Part shown: piece after piece, positions 1 to 5,150 of the stretch
Position numbering within the stretch: the stretch's first letter is position 1
How the letters are laid out: each line of letters starts with the position of its first letter
DNA from: Candidatus Hermodarchaeota archaeon
Lineage (GTDB): Archaea > Asgardarchaeota > Hermodarchaeia > Hermodarchaeales > Hermodarchaeaceae
Direction: 5' to 3'
Length of the DNA: 5,150 bases
NCBI GenBank assembly: GCA_016840595.1
Contig: JAEOSA010000152.1
Span: forward strand, 1 to 5,150
Notes under the pieces: generated by a model
Seen by the model: only the letters and a program-made list of their open reading frames with translations
What the model was told of the DNA's origin: nothing
Databases searched by the model: none
Translations under genes and position numbers: made by a program

Positions 1-103
1 CACAGGCTAGAATGGTATGATGCCTGCCTGGGGCGCGGTTTACTTGAATTGAAGTAATCCCCCTATCAGGTGATCCCGCGTTCAAATCGCGGCCGGCCCA
101 CCA
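1..103 (+). tRNA. tRNA-Pro(GGG), 5' end outside window, intron-containing, CCA encoded
   Basis: The 3' half reads as a complete tRNA. The T stem is CCGCG (76-80) with CGCGG (88-92) around the loop TTCAAAT (81-87). The acceptor 3' strand is CCGGCCC (93-99), followed by discriminator A100 and an encoded CCA (101-103). The variable loop is TGATC (71-75). Removing bases 36-66 gives a perfect anticodon stem, CCTGC (23-27) with G35 plus CAGG (67-70), and a seven-base loop C-T-GGG-G-C, so the anticodon is GGG (30-32), proline. The D-loop region TAGAATGGTATGAT (8-21) contains the conserved GG. The acceptor 5' strand, expected to be GGGCCGG, lies before the window. Bases 1-7 do not make a convincing D-stem 5' strand, so that side is unresolved. 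The identity as tRNA is firm; the proline assignment depends on the intron being placed correctly. Confidence 0.88.
36..66 (+). other. Archaeal tRNA intron (bulge-helix-bulge type) in the anticodon arm, between tRNA positions 39 and 40
   Basis: Without an intron the anticodon stem cannot close. Excising 36-66 (31 nt) restores all five pairs. The precursor folds as archaeal splicing endonuclease substrates do. Exon bases GGGG (30-33) pair with intron CCCC (60-63). A three-base bulge CGC (34-36) holds the 5' cut after G35. On the other strand, TATC (64-67) is unpaired and holds the 3' cut after T66. The intron itself closes as a hairpin: the TACTT side (41-45) pairs with AAGTA (52-56) around a six-base loop. 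The usual archaeal site is 37/38. A 37/38 intron here would leave a C-T mismatch in the stem, so 39/40 is preferred. The second bulge has four bases instead of three, so the motif is slightly relaxed and the boundaries are inferred. Confidence 0.75.
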
Positions 104-116
104 CTTTTCTATTCTT
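104..116 (+). terminator. T-rich stretch after the tRNA, possible archaeal terminator
   Basis: The 13 bases after the encoded CCA are pyrimidine-rich, with a TTTT run at 105-108 and further T pairs. Archaeal RNA polymerase commonly terminates at oligo-T tracts without a hairpin. This occupies nearly all of the gap before the convergent deacetylase stop codon. The run is short, so the call is tentative. On the minus strand the same bases are A-rich, so they would not end the protein-gene transcript. Confidence 0.35.
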
Positions 117-119
117 AGA

Positions 120-1184
120 TTAGAGGTTGATCTTCCACCACGGTTTGAGATCCTTTTTTATTTCTGATAATAACTTGCCCAGATATTTCCCGATACGGGG
201 ATCCTCATCGGGTGGGTTTTCATCAACAGGGTTACCCTTTCCACTCAAACCGACAAGAGTGTTATAGATTGATTCTGACAAGGCTTGTAGGTCGTAACCT
301 CCTTCGAGAAACATAACAACTTGTCCTTTACAGTGCTTTTGAGCTACTTCAACGATGAGTTTTGTAGCTTTGAGAAAGGCTGTGGCGCTGAACTGAAGTC
401 CTGTGAGATAATCGCGGAAATGCGCATCATAGCCAGCAGAAACTAGAATGGCTGTCGGTTTGAATTGTTCAGCGATTTGAGGAAGGAGAACGTTGAGTCC
501 GTGAAGAAAGGAAGAATCAGTTGTACCGGGAGGGAGGGGGAGGTTGATGTTGTAACCTTTACCCGGACCGTCTCCTAATTCTTCGATATAACCGGAATAA
601 CCGGGATATAATGTTCGTCCGTCTTGATGAAGACCTAGATAGAGGATACGTGATTCGGTGTAGTGGATTTCTTGAGTTCCATTACCATGATGGGCATCAA
701 TGTCAAGGATGAGGACCTTGCTGTCAGAAATGGTTTCAGTGATATGCCGGGCAAGTACTGAGATGTTGTTGAAAAGACAAAATCCGCGTGCCATCTCCGC
801 ATTAGCGTGATGCCCGGGTGGGCGGACTAGAGCAAAAGCATTGTCAAGATTTTTTGCTTGGATTTCTTGCCAGGCTTTGATTCCAGAACCAGCCGCTAGA
901 AGTGCGGCATTCCATGATCCCTTTGATGCACGTGTATCAGAATCAAATCGACTTTCTCGATCCGAAGCAGTGTGAACTAGGTCAATATACTCTTTAGGAT
1001 GGACTCTTTCCAATTCGGGAATTGTTATTGCAGATGGTGTTTCCAGTGTGATATTCGAATTATCGAAGACTTTGCGTCCATTTAGATATTCCATAACTGC
1101 AGTGAGTCGCTCAGGGCGTTCGGGGTGCCCAAACCCCATGTCATGTTTTAAAAAGTCAGGATGATAAAATAGCCCAGTAGGCAT
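120..1184 (-). CDS. Class II histone deacetylase-like / acetylpolyamine amidohydrolase-family zinc deacetylase
   Basis: A 354-residue protein of the arginase-deacetylase fold, the usual length for prokaryotic HDAC-like proteins. These are zinc hydrolases that remove acetyl groups from lysine side chains or small amines, normally in the cytoplasm. All signature segments are present: GHPERPERL (19-27), RPPGHHA (121-127) with the catalytic His125-His126 pair, GFCLFNN (134-140), DIDAHHGNGTQ (161-171) with zinc ligands Asp163 and His165, GYDAH (251-255) with zinc ligand Asp253, and LEGGYD (293-298) with the transition-state Tyr297. The enzyme should therefore be active. It starts at ATG 1184, 27 nt after the hel308 stop, with only a weak GGGG (1193-1196) as a possible ribosome site; no promoter is visible in the gap, which suggests cotranscription. 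There is no signal peptide or membrane segment. The substrate cannot be read from the sequence: histones, Alba-type chromatin proteins, other proteins, acetoin-utilisation (AcuC-like) or polyamine roles are all possible. Confidence 0.93.
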   Translation of the reverse strand: MPTGLFYHPDFLKHDMGFGHPERPERLTAVMEYLNGRKVFDNSNITLETPSAITIPELERVHPKEYIDLVHTASDRESRFDSDTRASKGSWNAALLAAGSGIKAWQEIQAKNLDNAFALVRPPGHHANAEMARGFCLFNNISVLARHITETISDSKVLILDIDAHHGNGTQEIHYTESRILYLGLHQDGRTLYPGYSGYIEELGDGPGKGYNINLPLPPGTTDSSFLHGLNVLLPQIAEQFKPTAILVSAGYDAHFRDYLTGLQFSATAFLKATKLIVEVAQKHCKGQVVMFLEGGYDLQALSESIYNTLVGLSGKGNPVDENPPDEDPRIGKYLGKLLSEIKKDLKPWWKINL

Positions 1185-1211
1185 GACTGAAACCCCATTA
1201 TTTGAAGAATG

Positions 1212-4200
1212 CTAGTCAAGTGTCAGTTGTGTTTGTCGGGTAGTTTGACGTCGTGCTGCCTTTAACGCTTGTTCTTCTTCGGGGTCGATAACCCCACCAC
1301 ATTGTTGTTTAATTGATTGAGCAATTTGAGGGCCAATTGTAGGAACAGCCGCAAGTTGAGCAATAGGCGCATCTCGAATACGGTTCTTCGACACAAACCC
1401 AGCACGAAAGAGAAATCGAGCACGTACACGCCCAATTCCTTGGAGTTCAACCAGTTCTGCTAGTTCTCGTTTTACACCATATCTGACTCGAAGTTCTAAC
1501 TCTTCTAATTCTGGAACAACTTTTTTACAGTCAAAAAGTGGAGCAATCTCTTTACAGGCATAGAGAAGCCAAGCCTGTGTGTCCACAAGTCGAAGGAGAT
1601 CACCTGATCCTATCTTGAATTGGTTAATGAGCTGGTCCTCAGGGAGTTCTTCGACCCAAGCTTTTGTAAGGAGGGCTGTTTTAATTTCAGCTAAAAAGAA
1701 CTCATAACGATCTCGGTGATACCGCGGGTCTGGAACAGTCACTAAGAACTCATCGATGTGTTCGATTACATAGTCATGGAATCGTTCATCTTCTCCGCGT
1801 CGAAGGTATAGGTTTGCCATGTCTGGTGTATGGCTAATTAGATGGAGGAAGGAGACATCTGTTGTTTGGTCTATTTGTTTGGATGCTTTAGTAAGACCAT
1901 CGCGTATTATGACAGCAGATTTGGGGTCAATATAAAGTTGGGAGGTGCGTCGACCGAATTTTGTAGCACGTAATCGGGAACCAGATTGTACTAAGAGATC
2001 TTCATCTTTGAGGAATTTCACAATCAAATCAATCATATATTCGACTTCATCTGGGTCTCGTTGGTGACCAAAGAAAGTTTGCCGAATGAAGTTCATGATA
2101 CCCTCCTTGTCAGAAGCGTAGTTCATGGCGATTGTTGAGAGGACATGGCTCCGCAGAGCCGATTCGCTCGCGAGTTTTGAAATTATACTTTCAGGTGAAC
2201 CAAGAATGTAATAGTCTAATAGGAAATCTCGTTCGCTCTCATTACGCGAGATGAGGATTGCTGTTCCTGTAGTATCATATTTTGGTCGACCCGCACGACC
2301 AGCCATTTGCTTGTATTCAAGTACCGGAATAGGCTGATAGCCTTCTATTCTGTCAAAACGTCGGTATTCCCGTATAGCAACGACCCTTGCAGGAAGGTTC
2401 ACCCCTGCCGAATTATGAACAATGAATCCGCCAGCTACAAACATATGATCATGGTTTTCCGATTGTGGTAAAACAACATCAAACACCGTTGAAGCTGTGT
2501 TTACCGTTTTTATCTCTCGAATCTTATCCCAAAAAATGTCGTTATCCAGATCACGTGACCGCCACGTACCTCTCAGCGATTTTTCATATTCAGTCTGGCA
2601 TAAGGGACAATAACTCTCATCAAAGAAATTTGAAAAATCTTGATTGGTTATTAGATAGTTTGAAAAAACCCATTTTCCAATTTCGTTGAGACTCCAAAAC
2701 CATTCAGTTTTGCTTCGTTTCCCAATCTTCCGCTTGGAAATTAACTCATAATGATGATTTAGTCTAGTTTCATTCTTCCTTGGATTAAAGCCGAGTATAT
2801 TTTTAATTTCATTTGAGCCTAACTCGCCTTTTTCACCGAGGAGCTTTATTATTGCATACTTTCTCTTTCCCCATTCTTTCTGACTCTTTGAACGCCCAAA
2901 AAATAGCGATTTGAAAAGCCGATAATCGCATTTGGAACAACTAACGTACAAGATGTTTTCTTGAATCTTGGAAACTAACTGTTGTAAATCAGTAGCTTTC
3001 CTCTTGATTCCAAAACCTATGTGTTTATTAAAATCTAGTATAGACTGATTTTGGCTAATTAATAGCTCAAAATACGGACCCGTATCATATTCCTTTCCTG
3101 CGTATTTTATTTTCCCCTTTCTTCGTGACCTAAGGCGAGATACAATTCCAAAACGTAAGAGTAGCTTCCTTGCTTGCATAATCAATACTTTTGAGGAATT
3201 AGTAAAGCCAATTTCCTTTCCCTTTGTGACATATCCATCGGTATCAAAAAGACCTCGCAAGAGAGAGGCAACCGATGAGTCATCCATTTTCATTAGTTTT
3301 TGATGGATGAACTTTCTATTTCCTTTCTCAACTCCACAACGAACTAAAAATTCCCTAAACCACTTATTCTTCCCTAGAACTAGCTCAGTAGTTCCATATG
3401 TATTATTTCCGCGTCTAGTTGATATCGATAGATTAGTACAGGTTTGCTCAACATGATCAATCACTTCATCATCTTCTCCGACGATTGAAGGGGAGCCTTT
3501 GTACCGGATTACACCTTTTTTAATTTCAGCTCCTGAATACCCATCTCCTAACATTAATCCCAGAAAAAGTGAAAGGTTCAAATTAATTTCGCAATCTTGT
3601 TTGGCGGTTTTATTATCAACTAAAAAATCTCTGACATAGCATGTGTTGGGTTTTTGAATTGTTACCCTTCTAGCTGTAGCGAGTTTATCGGCTTTCTCAA
3701 TTTCATTTGCTGGAATGATAACTTGCTTGTTATCTCTTTTTACTAACATTCGATGACTTGGAGTAACTTGGATTTTATATCCTGACACAGATGAGAACTC
3801 AATTAGTGGATTAGAATTTTCCAGACTAACAATTTCAGTCGCTTTTCCTTGAATGAGCCGATCCTTTGATAGGACGTAGATTTGATCTGTTGGATTGAAT
3901 GCGGATACCTTAGTTTCATCAAGTTCATGCCAAATCTTTGTGTTGGGACCTAAACATAGGGTTGGTGTGGCACAGATTACTTTGATGAGAGTTTCCTTGA
4001 AAGCTTGTTCAATTAGTTTGCGTTCAGAATATCGTAGACCGGCATGATGAAAGGCAACACCGGCTCTAATCAAACGGGCGAGTGTATCTGTTACTTGTGT
4101 GACTTCGCCAAGTTGTAGCAATTTCTCTGCAATATCTCCCAACTGTTTTTGTTCACTTTTTTTGAGTCGTGGGGCGACAATTGATCCTAGTTTTTGAGCG

Positions 4201-4934
4201 GTTCGAACCGCGGAGCGTCGCGTGTTGAGAAAAGCCAAGAGTTGTCCTTTTTTTCGAATCACACTACGGGCTATATCTCCTATTGGAAAAGAAGTGGCAG
4301 GAGAATAGCTGTCCTCTTCACCGTTACCAAAGAAAACTTTGCCCTCATGATAGACTCCTTCGCGAAGGGATACAGGTCGCCAGTCACTAATGACGGCCGT
4401 CCCTTCAAGCCATTCAGCAAGTTCTTCGGCATTATCAACTGTTGCACTTAGTGCAAGGATTTGGGCATTTGGTGAGATTTGACGTAATCGGGCAAGAACC
4501 ACTTCGAGTGTGGGTCCACGTCCAGGATCGTTGATGAGGTGGACTTCATCAGCGATAACGATGGCAATTTTTGTCATCCATTTCGCTCTGTGACGGAGCA
4601 GTGAATCTGCACGTTCGTTAGTACAAACCAGAATATCGTATGTTCCATACTTTTCCTCGGCTGTATCATAGTCCCCAGTTGTGATTCCAACATTCACTCC
4701 AAGCTTTGAATAAGAGCGGAATTCTTCGAATTTCTCTGAGGCTAATGCTCGGAGGGGGCAAAGATAAAGTGCTGTGCCTCCTTGTTCCAGAATTGATTTT
4801 AACATACATATTTCGGCAATGAGTGTCTTTCCTGATGCGGTTGGTATTGCCAAAACTACATTTTTGCCGTCAAGTATTCCAGTTTTTATCGCTTTTTCTT
4901 GGGGTGGATAAAGTTTCGTAATGCCTTTTTCCAA
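1212..4934 (-). CDS. hel308: Hel308-family superfamily 2 (Ski2-like) DNA helicase, intein-containing precursor
   Basis: A 1240-residue precursor; removing the intein (residues 327-841) leaves about 725 residues, the normal Hel308 size. Hel308 is a 3'-5' ATP-dependent DNA helicase that unwinds lagging strands at stalled forks. Visible motifs are the Q-motif LYPPQ (8-12), Walker A PTASGKT (31-37), motif Ia around CPLRALASEK (59-68), DEVH box (129-132), SAT (163-165), motif IV around FLNTRR (235-240), AFHHAGL (294-300), motif V ATPTL (322-326) continuing as SAGVNLPA after the intein, and motif VI QMAGRAGRP (876-884). A winged-helix region (about 905-1000) and ratchet domain follow. The end has a helix-hairpin-helix segment LQGIGRVRARFLF (1164-1176) matching domain 5. 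The start given is TTG at 4934, the only standard in-frame start after the stop at 5034-5036. It removes a conserved N-terminal piece, so the real start is probably about 4985. The stop is TAG. It lies between mcm and the deacetylase. Confidence 0.95.
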   Translation of the reverse strand: MEKGITKLYPPQEKAIKTGILDGKNVVLAIPTASGKTLIAEICMLKSILEQGGTALYLCPLRALASEKFEEFRSYSKLGVNVGITTGDYDTAEEKYGTYDILVCTNERADSLLRHRAKWMTKIAIVIADEVHLINDPGRGPTLEVVLARLRQISPNAQILALSATVDNAEELAEWLEGTAVISDWRPVSLREGVYHEGKVFFGNGEEDSYSPATSFPIGDIARSVIRKKGQLLAFLNTRRSAVRTAQKLGSIVAPRLKKSEQKQLGDIAEKLLQLGEVTQVTDTLARLIRAGVAFHHAGLRYSERKLIEQAFKETLIKVICATPTLCLGPNTKIWHELDETKVSAFNPTDQIYVLSKDRLIQGKATEIVSLENSNPLIEFSSVSGYKIQVTPSHRMLVKRDNKQVIIPANEIEKADKLATARRVTIQKPNTCYVRDFLVDNKTAKQDCEINLNLSLFLGLMLGDGYSGAEIKKGVIRYKGSPSIVGEDDEVIDHVEQTCTNLSISTRRGNNTYGTTELVLGKNKWFREFLVRCGVEKGNRKFIHQKLMKMDDSSVASLLRGLFDTDGYVTKGKEIGFTNSSKVLIMQARKLLLRFGIVSRLRSRRKGKIKYAGKEYDTGPYFELLISQNQSILDFNKHIGFGIKRKATDLQQLVSKIQENILYVSCSKCDYRLFKSLFFGRSKSQKEWGKRKYAIIKLLGEKGELGSNEIKNILGFNPRKNETRLNHHYELISKRKIGKRSKTEWFWSLNEIGKWVFSNYLITNQDFSNFFDESYCPLCQTEYEKSLRGTWRSRDLDNDIFWDKIREIKTVNTASTVFDVVLPQSENHDHMFVAGGFIVHNSAGVNLPARVVAIREYRRFDRIEGYQPIPVLEYKQMAGRAGRPKYDTTGTAILISRNESERDFLLDYYILGSPESIISKLASESALRSHVLSTIAMNYASDKEGIMNFIRQTFFGHQRDPDEVEYMIDLIVKFLKDEDLLVQSGSRLRATKFGRRTSQLYIDPKSAVIIRDGLTKASKQIDQTTDVSFLHLISHTPDMANLYLRRGEDERFHDYVIEHIDEFLVTVPDPRYHRDRYEFFLAEIKTALLTKAWVEELPEDQLINQFKIGSGDLLRLVDTQAWLLYACKEIAPLFDCKKVVPELEELELRVRYGVKRELAELVELQGIGRVRARFLFRAGFVSKNRIRDAPIAQLAAVPTIGPQIAQSIKQQCGGVIDPEEEQALKAARRQTTRQTQLTLD
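2412..3956 (-). mobile_element. Intein with LAGLIDADG homing endonuclease, inserted in helicase motif V
   Basis: An in-frame 515-residue insertion splits ATPTL|SAGVNLPA. It begins with Cys327 (block A, CLGPNTKIW) and ends with FIVHN (837-841), with Ser842 as the nucleophile of the C-extein. Block B is present as TPSH (391-394). Block F is seen as VFDVVLP (817-823) and HMFVAGG (830-836). So self-splicing through Cys1, His-Asn and Ser+1 looks intact. Two LAGLIDADG helices are present, LFLGLMLGDGY (456-466, acidic Asp464) and LLRGLFDTDGY (558-568, acidic Asp566), so the homing endonuclease is probably functional. The product would cut intein-free hel308 alleles at this motif and spread by repair copying. 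Beyond the endonuclease there is an extra region (about 660-810) with CxxC pairs at 666/669 and 776/779 around a winged-helix-like segment. Hand-counted GC on four sample lines is about 32%, against about 48% in the flanking exteins. Boundaries are exact to the codon. Confidence 0.97.
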
Positions 4935-4985
4935 GAAATAATCCTTAACTCGTTTTTCTAAAGGTAAATTGGCAATACGTTTTAT
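4935..4985 (-). other. hel308: Probable missing N-terminal codons of hel308, in frame, without a standard start codon
   Basis: Reading upstream of the TTG in the same frame gives I-K-R-I-A-N-L-P-L-E-K-R-V-K-D-Y-F, leading directly into L-E-K-G-I-T-K-L-Y-P-P-Q. Hel308 proteins typically begin with a few residues, then an L-P-hydrophobic-E/P-K segment and a short helix before LYPPQ, so this stretch looks like genuine protein. No ATG, GTG or TTG occurs in frame between the TAA at 5034-5036 and TTG 4934. The first codon of the homologous piece is ATA (4983-4985), with ATT at 4974-4976. Either an unusual start is used, or a substitution or one-base indel has removed the normal one. The TTG has AAGGA (4942-4946) ahead of it, so internal initiation is also possible. 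Confidence 0.6.
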
Positions 4986-4994
4986 CGCACGTTC

Positions 4995-5000
4995 CCACCT
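4995..5000 (-). promoter_or_regulatory. Shine-Dalgarno-like AGGTGG ahead of the suspected true hel308 start
   Basis: On the minus strand AGGTGG lies between the mcm stop (5006-5008) and the suspected hel308 start. It resembles part of the archaeal consensus GGAGGTGA. Nine bases separate it from ATA 4985, a usual spacing. A GTG at 4990-4988 is only four bases away and is followed two codons later by TAA in its own frame. The site supports initiation here and not 50 nt downstream at the TTG. Confidence 0.5.
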
Positions 5001-5005
5001 ATTGG

Positions 5006-5150
5006 TTAGGCGCCCTTGATGTACTTGAGTTTGTTAGGTCGGGGTTCGAAAATTAAACCATCTTTATCTCTCAGTTGAAAGATTGCTTGCCTGACAAAAT
5101 CTTCTGAGATGCCATCAAGTTGAGCACGTTCAATTAATTTGTCTATTGGA
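5006..5150 (-). CDS. mcm: C-terminal end of a probable MCM replicative helicase (5' part outside window)
   Basis: An open frame enters from the right edge and ends at TAA 5006-5008, giving 47 residues. They start P-I-D-K-L-I-E-R-A-Q and end L-K-Y-I-K-G-A. The pattern is a small winged helix: a helix with LIERAQ, a turn at DGIS, a recognition-type helix EDFVRQAIFQLRDK, then DGLIFEPRPNKLKYI as the wing. The 'G-x-I-aromatic/E-P-x-P-x-x-x-x-x' ending is characteristic of the C-terminal winged helix of archaeal MCM, the replicative DNA helicase. Its stop is about 20 nt ahead of the suspected hel308 start, so the two are likely cotranscribed. With only the last domain visible, another winged-helix DNA-replication or transcription protein cannot be excluded. 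Confidence 0.68.
   Translation of the reverse strand, partial: PIDKLIERAQLDGISEDFVRQAIFQLRDKDGLIFEPRPNKLKYIKGA

Noticed and set aside
27..70. Alternative anticodon stem CCTGG (27-31) with TCAGG (66-70)
   Set aside because: It would leave no T at position 33 and force an oversized D-loop. It fits as a pairing in the unspliced precursor, not in the mature tRNA.
1262..1450. 62-codon minus-strand open frame
   Set aside because: It lies wholly inside the C-terminal region of hel308 in another frame and has no recognisable domain; it is a shadow.
2465..2689. 74-codon plus-strand open frame antisense to the intein
   Set aside because: It is antisense to the zinc/winged-helix part of the intein, with no recognisable motif. 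The intein reading on the other strand is fully convincing.
4194..4451. 85-codon plus-strand open frame antisense to the helicase N-extein
   Set aside because: It overlaps conserved helicase sequence between motifs III and IV and shows no family features; it is a chance frame.
1212..4934. Reading the long frame as a fusion of a helicase and a separate homing endonuclease
   Set aside because: The insertion splits a single conserved helicase motif and has complete intein splicing blocks at both ends, so it is an intein.
4982..4990. GTG at 4990-4988 as the hel308 start
   Set aside because: As written it is out of frame with hel308 and meets TAA at once (GTG CGA TAA). It would work only with a one-base insertion, which is noted as a possibility under findings.
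1..5150. CRISPR arrays, insertion-sequence ends or a defence system
   Set aside because: I saw no spaced direct repeats, no terminal inverted repeats with a transposase, and no defence-type genes. The intein is the only mobile element supported.

Overview
The window is archaeal. It carries the end of a probable MCM replicative helicase, a Hel308-family DNA helicase gene interrupted by an intein, a class II HDAC-like deacetylase, and a CCA-encoding tRNA with a bulge-helix-bulge type intron. Hel308, MCM and this kind of tRNA intron together point to Archaea. I cannot assign a phylum. GC content counted by hand on sample lines is about 45-50% in the host genes.

Layout. On the plus strand, positions 1-103 hold the 3' part of a tRNA-Pro(GGG); its first bases lie before the window. 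An approximately 31-nt intron interrupts the anticodon arm at an unusual place (between 39 and 40). All protein genes are on the minus strand and read from right to left: the last 47 codons of a probable mcm gene (stop at 5006-5008), then hel308 (stop at 1212-1214), then the deacetylase (1184 down to 120). Gaps are about 20 nt and 27 nt, so the three look like one transcription unit that converges on the tRNA gene with 16 nt between them. No stretch over 300 bases lacks a gene.

The main item is the 515-residue intein inside helicase motif V of Hel308 (2412-3956). It has complete splicing blocks (Cys at position 1, His-Asn at the end, Ser as the first residue of the C-extein), two intact LAGLIDADG motifs, and an extra C-terminal module in which two CxxC pairs flank a winged-helix-like segment. 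Its DNA is much richer in AT than the host gene (about 32% against 48% GC on sampled lines), which suggests acquisition from elsewhere.

A second oddity is the hel308 start. The only standard start codon in frame is a TTG at 4934, but recognisable Hel308 sequence continues at least 13-17 codons upstream, to a point where a Shine-Dalgarno-like AGGTGG precedes an ATA codon where ATG would be expected. After splicing, the helicase would be about 725 residues from the TTG, or about 742 from the ATA. The neighbourhood suggests shared expression of a replicative helicase, a fork-repair helicase and a deacetylase that may act on chromatin or other proteins; the last link is inference.
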